From NCBI GenBank assembly GCA_963842155.1, contig CAWJFP010000004.1:117673-181672 (forward strand): a DNA stretch of 64,000 nucleotides, read 5' to 3'. A program made the position numbers and the translations under genes. The notes beneath the pieces are model-generated. The model was not told where the DNA came from and made no database searches. It saw only the letters and a program-made list of their open reading frames with translations. Positions 35,960 to 44,668 of this stretch are shown in pieces. Within the stretch, counting starts at the first letter, position 1, and each line of letters starts with the position of its first letter. Source of the stretch: CAWJFP01 sp963842155 (GTDB lineage: Bacteria > Pseudomonadota > Alphaproteobacteria > JACZXZ01).

Positions 35960-36766
35960 ATGGCACTCGTCTTCCCGAATTTCGATCCCGTGGCGGTCTC
36001 CATCGGCCCGCTCGCCATCCGCTGGTACGCGCTCTCCTACATCACCGGCATCCTCATCGGCTGGTGGCATGTGCGCCGCATCGCGCCCACCCCGCCCCAG
36101 GCGGCGACGGCCCCCGAAATCGACGATCTCGTCGTCTGGTGCACCTTCGGCATCGTGCTCGGCGGCCGGCTCGGCTATGTGTTGTTCTACCAGCCGAGTC
36201 ATTATTTCGCGGCGCCGCTCGAGATTTTCGAGCTCTGGCACGGCGGCATGTCGTTCCACGGCGGCGCGCTGGGCGTCATTCTGGCGATCGCCGTCTTCGC
36301 CTGGCGGCATAAGCGCTCCTTCCTGCGCATCGGCGACGTGGTGGTCTGCGCCGTGCCGATCGGGCTCTTCTTCGGGCGCATCGCCAATTTCGTGAACGGC
36401 GAGCTCTACGGCCGCGCCACCGATCTGCCCTGGGGCATGATCTTCCCCGCCCACGGCAGCGAGCCGCGCCACCCGAGCCAGCTCTACGAGGCCTTCCTCG
36501 AAGGCGTGGTGCTGTTCGCGCTGCTTTTCCTGTTGCGCCGGATGGGTTATCGCGAGCGGCCGGGCTTCCTCGGCGGTGCCTTCCTCGCGGGTTACGGCGT
36601 CGCGCGCTTCACGGCGGAGTTTTTCCGCCAGCCCGATCCCTTCATGGGCTATCTGGCCTTCGGCACGACCGAGGGGCAGCTTCTCTCGATCCCGCTCGTC
36701 TTCGTCGGCGCCTGGCTCATGCTGCGCGCGCACAAGCCATCCCCGCTCCGCATCCCCCGACGATGA
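35960..36766 (+). CDS. lgt: Prolipoprotein diacylglyceryl transferase
   Basis: A 268-residue membrane enzyme with seven transmembrane helices. The Lgt signature is intact: GRIANFVNGELYGRATDLPWGMIFP, with the essential arginine and asparagine, and HGGMSFHGG upstream of it with the conserved histidine. It moves diacylglyceryl from phosphatidylglycerol to the lipobox cysteine of prolipoproteins, the first step of lipoprotein maturation. Start ATG 35960 lies 18 bases after hldD. Its stop overlaps the start of the next gene (ATGA), suggesting coupled translation. Confidence 0.95.
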   Translation: MALVFPNFDPVAVSIGPLAIRWYALSYITGILIGWWHVRRIAPTPPQAATAPEIDDLVVWCTFGIVLGGRLGYVLFYQPSHYFAAPLEIFELWHGGMSFHGGALGVILAIAVFAWRHKRSFLRIGDVVVCAVPIGLFFGRIANFVNGELYGRATDLPWGMIFPAHGSEPRHPSQLYEAFLEGVVLFALLFLLRRMGYRERPGFLGGAFLAGYGVARFTAEFFRQPDPFMGYLAFGTTEGQLLSIPLVFVGAWLMLRAHKPSPLRIPRR

Positions 36767-37851
36767 GCGGACTTGCGCAAAGTCTCCGCCGCAGGATCGA
36801 GCTGGCCGGTCCGCTGAGCCTCGCGCAATTCATGACCGAGAGCCTGTGGCACCCGAGCGAGGGCTATTACGCGCGAAGCGAGGTGCTCGGCGCCGCGGGC
36901 GATTTCGTGACGGCGCCGGAGATCAGCCAGATGTTCGGCGAGCTGGTCGGGCTCTGGTGCGTCTCGGTCTGGCGGCAAATGGGGTCGCCGGCGCGCTTTC
37001 TCGTGGTCGAACTCGGCCCGGGGCGCGGCACGCTCATGGCCGATCTCCTGCGCGCGGCGCGCGCGGCCCCCGGCTTCCTCGAGGCGGCGGCGCTCCATCT
37101 CGTCGAGGCGAGCCCGCGGCTGCGCGAGCGGCAGCGCGCGGCGCTCGCCGGGCATGCCGCCGAATGGCATGACGATCTTGCCGGCCTGCCGGACGGGGCA
37201 GCCATTCTCATCGTCAACGAGTTCTTCGACGCGCTTCCCATCATCCAGCTCGAGAAGACCTCGGGCGGCTGGCATGAACGGCTGGTCGATCTCGATCCCG
37301 CCGGAGGCTTCCGGTTCGTGTGCGCGCCCGAGCCCTCCGCTGCTTCCGCGCTTGTCCCGCCAGAGCTCGCCGGGGCGCCGCCCGGCAGCCTGATCGAGCT
37401 CTCGCCCGCGGGCCTCTCGCTCGCCGCCACCATCGGCGCCCGGGTCGCGCAACAGGGCGGTGCCGCGCTCATCGTCGATTACGGCCCGGACGAGAGCCGG
37501 CTCGGCCCCACGCTTCAGGCGCTCCGCCGTCATGCCAGGCACGACCCGCTGGCCGAGCCCGGCATGGCGGACCTGACCGCCCATGTCGATTTCGCCTCCC
37601 TCGCCCGCGCCGCACGCGAAGCGGGCGCATTGGCCTACGGGCCGGTGCCGCAAGGGCTCTTCCTCGAACGGCTCGGCATCCGCGCCCGCGCGGAGCGGCT
37701 CACGGTCAACGCGACCCGCGCCCAGGCCGGCGCCATCCGCTCGGCGCTGCGGCGCTTGATCGATCCCGCCGAAATGGGCACGCTCTTCAAGGCGCTGGCG
37801 ATCACCCATCCGGCCCTGCCTCTTCCCGCCGGCTTCGGGAGCAATCGATGA
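36763..37851 (+). CDS. MidA/NDUFAF7-like SAM-dependent methyltransferase (COG1565)
   Basis: A 362-residue protein of the MidA family. It contains FMTESLWHPSEGYYARSEVLGAAGDFVTAPEISQMF, the family's hallmark, then the SAM motif FLVVELGPGRGTLMADLL and an ANEFFDA-like NEFFDALPI segment. The human member NDUFAF7 dimethylates an arginine of a complex I subunit; the bacterial substrate is not established but may be similar. It is translationally coupled on both sides: ATGA with lgt upstream and ATGA with pgeF downstream. The lgt-midA-pgeF order is conserved in many alphaproteobacteria. Confidence 0.9.
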   Translation: MSGLAQSLRRRIELAGPLSLAQFMTESLWHPSEGYYARSEVLGAAGDFVTAPEISQMFGELVGLWCVSVWRQMGSPARFLVVELGPGRGTLMADLLRAARAAPGFLEAAALHLVEASPRLRERQRAALAGHAAEWHDDLAGLPDGAAILIVNEFFDALPIIQLEKTSGGWHERLVDLDPAGGFRFVCAPEPSAASALVPPELAGAPPGSLIELSPAGLSLAATIGARVAQQGGAALIVDYGPDESRLGPTLQALRRHARHDPLAEPGMADLTAHVDFASLARAAREAGALAYGPVPQGLFLERLGIRARAERLTVNATRAQAGAIRSALRRLIDPAEMGTLFKALAITHPALPLPAGFGSNR

Positions 37852-38624
37852 CGCCCACCCCGCTCCGAGATGCGACGCTCGCCGCTTTGGCGCCGCTCGC
37901 GCATGGCTTCTTCACCCGCCAAGGCGGCGTGAGCGAGGGGCGCTATGCCTCGCTCAATTGCGGTCCCGGCTCGGGCGACGAGCCTGAGCGCGTGCGCGCG
38001 AACCGCGCACGCGCCATGGCGGCGTTGGGACTGCCTGGTGCTGCCTTGCTGACGGCGCATCAGGTCCATTCCGCCGCGGCGCTGGTCGTCGAGGAGCCCT
38101 TCGCGCCCGAGGCGCGCCCGCGCGTCGACGGACTCGTCACCCGGCGGCGCGGCTTGGCCCTCGGCGTGCTGAGCGCCGACTGCGCGCCTTTGCTGTTTGC
38201 CGATCCGGAGGCGCGCGTGATCGGGGCCGCTCATGCCGGCTGGCGCGGCGCCCTCGCGGGCATTGCCGAGGCGACGATCGCCGCGATGGAGCAAGCCGGG
38301 GCGCGGCGTCAGGCCATTCATGCCGCGATCGGCCCCTGCATCGGCTGGGACTCCTACGAGGTCGGCCCCGAATTTCCGGCGCCTTTCCTGGCAATCGACG
38401 CGGGCGCCGGGAACTACTTCCGTCCGAGCAAGCGCGAGAGCCATTTCATGTTCGACCTGGCCGCCTATCTCGAGGGCCGGCTTCGCGCCCTCGGGCTCGC
38501 GGCCGTGGGACGGCTCGCGCGCGATACTTGCGCGGAAGCGGGCGATTTCTTCAGCTATCGCCGCACCGCCCGCGAAGGCGGGCGCGATTACGGCCGCGGC
38601 CTCTCGGCCATCGCGCTGGTCTGA
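37848..38624 (+). CDS. pgeF: Peptidoglycan editing factor PgeF (DUF152)
   Basis: A 258-residue protein with the zinc/catalytic residues of the family: HQVHS, SADCAPLLF and HAGWRGALAG, and a late FDLAAYLEGRL. PgeF (YfiH) cleaves aberrant muropeptides with serine in place of alanine, so keeping murein composition correct; older annotations call it a multicopper polyphenol oxidase. Start ATG 37848 overlaps the previous stop. The stop at 38624 is 11 bases before a lipoprotein gene. Confidence 0.92.
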   Translation: MTPTPLRDATLAALAPLAHGFFTRQGGVSEGRYASLNCGPGSGDEPERVRANRARAMAALGLPGAALLTAHQVHSAAALVVEEPFAPEARPRVDGLVTRRRGLALGVLSADCAPLLFADPEARVIGAAHAGWRGALAGIAEATIAAMEQAGARRQAIHAAIGPCIGWDSYEVGPEFPAPFLAIDAGAGNYFRPSKRESHFMFDLAAYLEGRLRALGLAAVGRLARDTCAEAGDFFSYRRTAREGGRDYGRGLSAIALV

Positions 38625-38635
38625 CGGCAGCGCCT

Positions 38636-39676
38636 ATGCCTCTCGCCATCAAGCCGCGTCATCTCGGCATGCTTCTGGCGGCGGCGATTCTCGCCGGCTG
38701 CGTCATCCCGACCTTGCACCCCTTCCAACCGGCGAAGCCGCTGCCGAGCGAGTTGCCGCAAGCCGAGCGGGAGCCGAGCATCGTCGCCGTGCGGCCGGTC
38801 GCGGGGCTGGCCGAGCCGCTGGCGACGGAGCTGGCCGATGCCATGGCCGCCTCGCTCAGGCAAAGGAGCCTGCCGGCGGTCGTCGGCGCGACCGAGCCCG
38901 CAGTCTATACCGTGGCCGGGCGGCTCGGCCGCAACGGCGGCGGGGCGCCGGTCTTGCTATGGGAGCTCGAGGATGCGGAAGGCCGGACGGTCGCGCGCGC
39001 GCGCCAGGCGCTGCCCGCCTCGGGGGATCCGGAAGCTGCAGCGAGCCGCGCCGCCTTGATCGCTGCGATCGGGGGCGAGCCCGGCACGCTCATCGCCAAG
39101 GGCATCGAAGGCGACGTGCCCGCGCCCGCCGAGCCCTCGCGCGCGACGCATGCTTCATCGCCGGCGGGCGGCAGCGCTCAGCCTGCAAACGCCGCTTCGC
39201 CCGAGGCTGCTGCCGCCGAGATCGAGAACGCGCCCACCGGCCCGGCAGGGCCGCTCGACATTCCGCCACCGCAAAAGCGGAGCAAGCCGAGCGCCGCAGC
39301 GCCGCATGACGGCGTCACGGTCACGGTCGCGCCGGCCAAGGGGCTGCCGGCCGACGGCGAGATCACCTTGCGTCGCGCCATCGCTTACGCCCTCGCCGTG
39401 GCCAAGGTCGAGGTGGCCGAGGAGCGCGCGCCGGGCAGTCTCAGCCTCGTCGGCAATGTCGCCGTCGCCGAGCTGAGCGGCGAGCTGCGCCACATCAAGG
39501 TGACCTGGTCGCTGCGCCGACCGGACGGCAGCGAGATCGGCCAGGTCAGCCAGGAGAACAACCTGCGCGCGGACGTGCTGGAGCGCGCCTGGAGCGAGAT
39601 TGCCGCCGCCGTCGCCGAGAACGCCGCAGGGGGCATCGCCGCGCTGGTCGATCAGGCCCAGGCGAAGGCGCCATAG
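38636..39676 (+). CDS. Lipoprotein of unknown function
   Basis: A 346-residue exported lipoprotein: signal sequence ending in the lipobox L-A-G-C with Cys22, an N-terminal folded domain (to about residue 160) with a SIVAVRPVAGLAEPLATELADAMA segment, a proline/alanine/serine-rich linker (about 165-220), and a C-terminal domain with LPADGEITLRRAIAYALAVAKVEV and HIKVTWSLRRPDGSEIGQVSQEN. The C-terminal pattern resembles other Rhodospirillales lipoproteins found in this position. No enzyme motif is visible. It is 11 bases after pgeF and may share its transcript. Function unknown; a cell-envelope role is inferred from the lipobox and neighbours. Confidence 0.75.
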   Translation: MPLAIKPRHLGMLLAAAILAGCVIPTLHPFQPAKPLPSELPQAEREPSIVAVRPVAGLAEPLATELADAMAASLRQRSLPAVVGATEPAVYTVAGRLGRNGGGAPVLLWELEDAEGRTVARARQALPASGDPEAAASRAALIAAIGGEPGTLIAKGIEGDVPAPAEPSRATHASSPAGGSAQPANAASPEAAAAEIENAPTGPAGPLDIPPPQKRSKPSAAAPHDGVTVTVAPAKGLPADGEITLRRAIAYALAVAKVEVAEERAPGSLSLVGNVAVAELSGELRHIKVTWSLRRPDGSEIGQVSQENNLRADVLERAWSEIAAAVAENAAGGIAALVDQAQAKAP

Positions 39677-39720
39677 CCACGGCGGCAAGCCGCCGCCGCC
39701 GCTGGGGCCCGCTCGCGCCG

Positions 39721-39749
39721 TTTACAGATTTGCCCCGCCTTGATATGAA
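39721..39749 (+). promoter_or_regulatory. Sigma70-type promoter of prs
   Basis: TTTACA at 39721-39726, a 17-base spacer and TATGAA at 39744-39749, the best promoter pair I found in the window (5 of 6 and 4 of 6 consensus matches). It would give a leader of about 75 bases before prs at 39830. Confidence 0.58.
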
Positions 39750-39829
39750 ATGCGCGCGAAAGCCTGATGGGAACAGGGCCGCGGCCGGCGGACCCGGCCG
39801 TTTCCGCCCCCACGCCAGGGAACAAATCG

Positions 39830-40798
39830 ATGAAGCTGCTGAGCGGCACCAGCAATCGGCCCTTGGCCGAAGGAATTGCGAGTTTTATCGGCGTGCCGGT
39901 CAGCGCGGCGAGCGTACGGCGCTTCGCCGACAACGAGCTCTTCGTCGAGATCCTGGAGAACATGCGCGGCCAGGACGTCTTCCTGGTGCAGCCCACCTCG
40001 TTCCCGGCCAACGACCATCTGATGGAGCTGTTGATCTGGCTCGACGCGCTGAAACGCGCCTCGCCCGCCCGCATCACCGCCGTCATCCCCTATTACGGCT
40101 ATGCGCGGCAGGACCGCAAGACCGGCCCGCGCACGCCCATCTCGGCCAAGCTGGTGGCCAACCTGATCACCACCGCCGGCGCCAACCGCGTTCTCACCCT
40201 CGATCTCCACGCCAATCAGATCCAGGGCTTTTTCGACATACCCCTCGACAACCTCTATGCGGCGCCGGTGTTCTACAACGACATCCGCCAGAATTACGAC
40301 GGCGACGATCTGGTGATCGTCTCGCCCGATGTCGGCGGGGTGGTGCGGGCACGGGCCATCGCCAAGCCCCTTGACGCGGACCTCGCGATCATCGATAAGC
40401 GCCGCGAGCGCGCGGGCGAGTCCGAGGTCGTCAACATCATCGGCGACGTCAAGGGCCGCCGCTGCATCCTCATCGACGATATCGTGGATTCGGCCGGGAC
40501 GCTCTGCAACGCGGCCGTGGCGCTCATGGAGAACGGGGCCACCTGGGTGGCGGCCTACTGCACCCACGGAGTATTGTCGGGCGAGGCGGTCAAGCGGATC
40601 ATGCAGTCCCCGCTCGAGATGCTCGTCATCACCGACAGCATCGAGCAGCAGGAGACGCGGGGCGTCAACAAGATCCGGCAGCTCACCATCGCCTCGCTGC
40701 TCGGCGAGGCGATCCGGCGCATCAGCCGGGGCGATTCCGTCTCCAGCCTGTTCAGCGAGGGCGAGGTCGCCAAGCTGCTCGGCGTGGTGTCGGACTGA
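39830..40798 (+). CDS. prs: Ribose-phosphate pyrophosphokinase
   Basis: A 322-residue enzyme that makes PRPP from ribose-5-phosphate and ATP for nucleotide, histidine and tryptophan synthesis. It shows the ATP/flexible-loop region YYGYARQDRKTGPRTPIS, the metal-binding VLTLDLHANQIQGFF and the PRPP loop CILIDDIVDSAGTL. The MKLLSGTSN start at ATG 39830 has AGGGA 8 bases upstream. It is monocistronic or leads into rplY; a hairpin after its stop may end or attenuate transcription. Confidence 0.96.
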   Translation: MKLLSGTSNRPLAEGIASFIGVPVSAASVRRFADNELFVEILENMRGQDVFLVQPTSFPANDHLMELLIWLDALKRASPARITAVIPYYGYARQDRKTGPRTPISAKLVANLITTAGANRVLTLDLHANQIQGFFDIPLDNLYAAPVFYNDIRQNYDGDDLVIVSPDVGGVVRARAIAKPLDADLAIIDKRRERAGESEVVNIIGDVKGRRCILIDDIVDSAGTLCNAAVALMENGATWVAAYCTHGVLSGEAVKRIMQSPLEMLVITDSIEQQETRGVNKIRQLTIASLLGEAIRRISRGDSVSSLFSEGEVAKLLGVVSD

Positions 40799-40831
40799 GG
40801 AGCGGCGGCGCCGAATTTCGCCGGCTGGACC

Positions 40832-40853
40832 AAGCGCCGATCGCTCGGCGCTT
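40832..40853 (+). terminator. Hairpin after prs, possible terminator
   Basis: AAGCGCCGA at 40832-40840 and TCGGCGCTT at 40845-40853 form a perfect 9-base stem with a TCGC tetraloop, 33 bases after the prs stop and before rplY. No T run follows, so termination would be inefficient or Rho-assisted. Confidence 0.45.
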
Positions 40854-40949
40854 CGTCGATCCGGCGATTAACGCACGTACGGCACCCCTGGAGGCCGTTC
40901 GCGCAATCTCCGCCCGCGCGGCGGAACATGCAACGAGAGGAGCGAAGAA

Positions 40950-41687
40950 ATGGCCGATGCGATCACCTTCCATGCGGTGCTGCGCGAGCGGGCAGGTAAG
41001 GGGGCAGCCCGCGCCGCCCGCAAGGCGGGGCTGGTGCCCGCCGTCATCTATGGCAACAAGCGCGAGCCGGCGCTGATCGCCGTGCAGCCGCGCGAGCTCA
41101 CGACCGAATACAACAAGCCCGGCTTCCGCACGCGGCTTTACGACGTGGAGCTGGACGGCGCGAGCGAGACCGTGCTCGTGCGCGATCTGCAGCTCCACCC
41201 GGTGACCGACCGTCCGCTGCATGTCGATTTCATGCGCATCGATCCCAATACCAAGATCACGGTCGACGTGCCGGTCCACTTCTCGAACGAGGCGCTCTCG
41301 CCCGGCATCAAGCGCGGCGGCGTGCTCAATATCGTGCGCCACACGATCGAGGTCGTGTGCCTGGCGTCGAAAATACCGACCGAGATCCGCATCGACCTGA
41401 CCGGCCTCGATATCGGCCAGAGCGTCCATATCCGCTCGATCGCGCTTCCTGAGGGCGTGAAGCCGACCATCGCGCGCGACTTCACCATCGCCACCATCGC
41501 CGCGCCGACCATCATGGCGGTGGAGACCGAGGCGGCGGCGACCGAGACGGTCGAGACCGAGGTCATCACCGCGAAGGAAGGCAAGGAGGGTGAGGAGGCC
41601 AAGGAGGGCAAGGAGAGCAAGGAGGCCGCGCCCTCCGGCAGGGAGGCCAAGGGCAAGGAGGCCAAAGGCAAGCCGGGCAAGGAATAG
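40950..41687 (+). CDS. rplY: 50S ribosomal protein L25/general stress protein Ctc
   Basis: A 245-residue L25 of the long CTC type. The N-terminal 5S rRNA-binding domain begins after FHAVLRERAGKGAARAARKAGLVPAVIYG and the C-terminal TL5-like domain includes PVTDRPLHVDFMRID and PVHFSNEALSPGIKRGGVLN. The end is unusual: about 35 residues made almost only of Lys, Glu, Gly and Ala (E-G-K-E-G-E-E-A-K-E-G-K-E-S-K-E...). Acidic/basic tails occur in related L25 proteins but vary in length, suggesting repeat expansion. ATG 40950 follows AGGAG. pth starts 36 bases downstream, a conserved prs-rplY-pth-ychF order. Confidence 0.95.
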   Translation: MADAITFHAVLRERAGKGAARAARKAGLVPAVIYGNKREPALIAVQPRELTTEYNKPGFRTRLYDVELDGASETVLVRDLQLHPVTDRPLHVDFMRIDPNTKITVDVPVHFSNEALSPGIKRGGVLNIVRHTIEVVCLASKIPTEIRIDLTGLDIGQSVHIRSIALPEGVKPTIARDFTIATIAAPTIMAVETEAAATETVETEVITAKEGKEGEEAKEGKESKEAAPSGREAKGKEAKGKPGKE

Positions 41688-41723
41688 ACCGCCTCGAACA
41701 GGGCGAAGGAGGCCCGGCCCGCC

Positions 41724-42377
41724 ATGCGGCTTCTCGTGGGCCTGGGCAATCCGGGCCCTCAATATGCCGGCAACCGGCACAATGTCGGCTTCATGGCCGC
41801 GGACGAGATCCTGCGCCGCCACGGCGCCGGGCCGAGCCGCCATCGCTTCCAGGCGCTCGTCGGCGAGGCCAATCTCGGCGAACGGCGTCTCCTGGTGATG
41901 AAGCCGATGACCTTCATGAACGATTCGGGCCGCGCCGTGGGCGAGGCGGCGCGCTTCTACAAGCTCGCGCCGGAGGAGATCGCCGTCATCCATGACGAGC
42001 TCGACCTCGCCGCCGGCAAGCTGCGGCTCAAGCGCGGCGGCGGCTCGGCCGGACATAACGGGCTCAGGAGCATCGATGCCCATATCGGTCCCGACTATTG
42101 GCGCTTGCGCATCGGCATCGGCCATCCCGGCGACAAGCGGCTGGTCTATCCCTATGTGCTGAGCGACTTCGACGAGGAGGATCAGGCCTGGCTCGGCAAG
42201 ACGCTCGCCGCCATCGCCGAGGCGCTGCCGCTGCTTGCCGCCGACAAGGACAACCGCTTCACCACCAAGGTGGCGCTCATCCTGAAGCCGCCACCGCCCA
42301 AGCCGAAGACCGACGTCGAGCGCGAGCCGGGCGCCGCGGGCCGCGGCCCCCAAAACCCGGACGACCCCGAGAGCTGA
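41724..42377 (+). CDS. pth: Peptidyl-tRNA hydrolase
   Basis: A 217-residue enzyme that recycles tRNA by cleaving peptidyl-tRNA. Signature GLGNPGPQYAGNRHNVGFM contains the conserved Asn and the catalytic His19; LVMKPMTFMNDSG and DELDLAAGKLRLKRGGGSAGHNGLRSI complete the active site. A C-terminal tail of about 30 residues (PPPKPKTDVEREPGAAG) extends past the core. ATG 41724. ychF follows by 3 bases, an overlap-prone pairing that suggests cotranscription. Confidence 0.95.
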   Translation: MRLLVGLGNPGPQYAGNRHNVGFMAADEILRRHGAGPSRHRFQALVGEANLGERRLLVMKPMTFMNDSGRAVGEAARFYKLAPEEIAVIHDELDLAAGKLRLKRGGGSAGHNGLRSIDAHIGPDYWRLRIGIGHPGDKRLVYPYVLSDFDEEDQAWLGKTLAAIAEALPLLAADKDNRFTTKVALILKPPPPKPKTDVEREPGAAGRGPQNPDDPES

Positions 42378-42380
42378 GCC

Positions 42381-43486
42381 ATGGGCTTCAATTGCGGCAT
42401 CGTCGGCCTGCCCAATGTCGGCAAGTCGACCCTCTTCAACGCGCTCACGGCGACCGCGGCAGCGGCGGCCGAGAACTATCCCTTCTGCACCATCGAGCCC
42501 AATGTCGGCCGCGTCGTCGTGCCCGATCCGCGGCTCGAGGTACTGGCCAAGCTCGCCAAGTCGCCGCGCGTCGTGCCGACGCAGCTCGAGTTCGTCGACA
42601 TCGCGGGCCTCGTGCGCGGCGCCAGCAAGGGCGAGGGGCTCGGCAACCAGTTCCTCGCCCATATCCGCGAGGTCGACGCCGTCGCCCATGTGCTGCGCTG
42701 CTTCGCGGGCGAGGGCGTGCATCATGTCGAGGGCAGCATCGATCCGGTGCGCGACGCCGAGACGGTCGAGACCGAGCTCATGCTGGCCGATCTCGACAGC
42801 CTCGAGCGCCGCTTCGATCAAGCGCAGAAGAAGGCCAAGGGAGGCGACAAGGAGGCCAAGGCGCTGGTCGAGCTGATGGAGCCGGCGCTGAAGGCGCTCG
42901 CGCGAGGGCAAGCCCGCCCGCATCGCCACCCCCGCCGACCCCGAGCGGCGCGCCGCCTTCCTCCGCCTCGGCCTCCTCACCGCCAAGCCGATGCTCTACG
43001 TGCTCAATCTCGACGAAGCCTCCGCCGTCACCGGCAACGAATATTCCGAGCGCGCGGCCAAGCGTGCGCGGGAGCTCGGCGCCGACTATGTGCCGATCTC
43101 GGCCGCCATCGAGGCCGAGATCGCCCAGCTCCGCGAGCCTGAGGAGCGTCGTGCATTCCTCTCCGCACTAGGGCTCGAGGAGCCGGGCCTCGACCGCTTC
43201 ATCCGCGCGGGCTATCACCTGCTCGACCTCATCACCTTCTTCACCGCCGGCCCCAAGGAGACGCGCGCCTGGACGGTGCGGCGCGGCGCCAAGGCCCCCG
43301 AGGCGGCCGGCGCGATCCATACCGATTTCGAGCGCGGCTTCATCCGCGCCGAGGTGATTGCGTATGAGGATTATGTCGCCCATGGCGGCGAGCAGGGCGC
43401 CAAGGACGCCGGCAAGATGCGCCAGGAAGGGCGAGGACTATATCGTGCAGGACGGCGACGTGATGCTCTTCCGCTTCAATGTGTGA
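42381..43486 (+). CDS. ychF: Redox-regulated ATPase YchF, broken by two +1 frameshifts
   Basis: YchF is an Obg-family ATPase that binds ribosomes. The first frame has GLPNVGKSTLFNAL and FVDIAGLVRGASKGEGLGNQF, then fails after LKALA. A second frame runs from EGKPARIATPAD through MLYVLNLDEA, the helical domain and the TGS domain (TFFTAGPKETRAWTV) to about 43430. A third frame supplies the C-terminus EDYIVQDGDVMLFRFNV, ending at 43486. Removing one base near 42899-42903 and one G of GGG at 43429-43431 gives 367 residues, about the E. coli length. Two independent one-base insertions in one core gene argue for sequencing error. Confidence 0.9.
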
Positions 43487-43536
43487 GGCGGTTTCGTCGG
43501 ATCGTTTTCAAACCGTCGCGGCAGGTTGACGGTCGC

Positions 43537-43881
43537 TCAGATCGCCAGCACCTTCTCGTCGAAGGGCAGGCGGCCCGTGCGGTCCTCGATCTCGATGACC
43601 CAGAGATCGGGGTCGTATTTGCGGTTGCGCGCGATATAGGCGTCGGCGACGGCCTCCTCGACCGGCTCGGCACCGGTGCCGCGCAGCCAAGCACGGGCGC
43701 CCGCGGGATCGCGCGTCTCGGCCAGCACGACGCAGCCCTTCTCGAACGCCATGAGCTTGACCAGCACGCTGCCGCGTGCGGGATCCCCCTTATGCACGAC
43801 GGTGACGGCGATGCCTTGCGCATTGGCCCGGCGCACGCAGGCCTGCACCCAGATCTCCGTCATCAGCCGCGGCTCGCCCAT
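43537..43881 (-). CDS. DUF1491 family protein
   Basis: A 114-residue soluble protein typical of alphaproteobacteria: the MGEPRLMTEIWVQACVRRA start, an HKGDPARGSVLVKL central block and a W-V-I-E-I-E-D-R-x-G-R-x-P end match DUF1491. Start ATG 43881 is chosen because the family starts at that point. No enzymatic motif is visible and the function is unknown. It lies between ychF and a divergent dienelactone hydrolase. Confidence 0.82.
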   Translation of the reverse strand: MGEPRLMTEIWVQACVRRANAQGIAVTVVHKGDPARGSVLVKLMAFEKGCVVLAETRDPAGARAWLRGTGAEPVEEAVADAYIARNRKYDPDLWVIEIEDRTGRLPFDEKVLAI

Positions 43882-43982
43882 GGCGTCCCCTCCCCTCGCC
43901 CGCGCAAAGAAAGCCCTTCCGCGCCGAGCCGCCCAAGCTATCATGCCGCCCCGGATCGCAGGAGGCGGAGGGAGAGGCCGAC

Positions 43983-44651
43983 ATGGGAAAGACGCTTACG
44001 CTCGCCGCGTCCGACGGCCACCGCTTCTCGGCCTATCGCGCCGACCCCGCGCAAAAGCCGCGCGGCGGGCTTGTCGTGGTGCAGGAGATCTTCGGCGTCA
44101 ACCGGCATATTCGCGAGACTTGCGACCGCTTCGCCGCTGCAGGCTACGCCGCCTTGGCGCCCGCGCTCTTCGACCGCGTCGAGCGCGGCGTCGAATTGGG
44201 TTATCAGGGCGACGACGTGGCGCGCGGGCGCGAGCTGCGCGCCAAGATCACCTGGGAGGACACGCTCAAGGACATGGCGGCAGCGATCGAGGCCGTGTCG
44301 GATGCGGGCAAGGTGGGTGTGGTGGGCTATTGCTGGGGCGGCTCGGTTGCCTGGCGCGCCGCCACCCAGCTCGGCGGCGTCGCCTGCGCCGTCGGCTATT
44401 ACGGCGGCATGATCGCGCAATATAAGGAAGAGCGGCCGACGGTCCCCGTGCTGCTGCATTTCGGCGAGAGCGACGCCTCGATCCCGCTCGCCGACGTGGA
44501 TGCCGTCCGCCGTGGCCATCCCGAGGTTGCGATCCACACCTATCCGGCCGGCCACGGCTTTTCCTGCGATCATCGCGCGAGCTTCCACAAGCCGAGCCAC
44601 GAGCAGGCGCTGCAGCGCACGCTCGCCTTCTTCGCCACCCATCTCGGCTGA
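43983..44651 (+). CDS. Dienelactone hydrolase family protein
   Basis: A 222-residue alpha/beta hydrolase. The nucleophile Cys117 sits in GYCWGG, the aspartate in LLHFGESDASIP and the histidine in YPAGHGFSCDHRA, the DLH triad Cys-Asp-His. Classic dienelactone hydrolase opens a lactone in chlorocatechol breakdown, but many family members act on other esters; no aromatic-degradation gene is nearby. Start ATG 43983 has GAGAGG upstream. The aconitase X large subunit follows 17 bases later on the same strand. Confidence 0.88.
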   Translation: MGKTLTLAASDGHRFSAYRADPAQKPRGGLVVVQEIFGVNRHIRETCDRFAAAGYAALAPALFDRVERGVELGYQGDDVARGRELRAKITWEDTLKDMAAAIEAVSDAGKVGVVGYCWGGSVAWRAATQLGGVACAVGYYGGMIAQYKEERPTVPVLLHFGESDASIPLADVDAVRRGHPEVAIHTYPAGHGFSCDHRASFHKPSHEQALQRTLAFFATHLG

Positions 44652-44668
44652 GCGCGGGGTCGGCTTCC

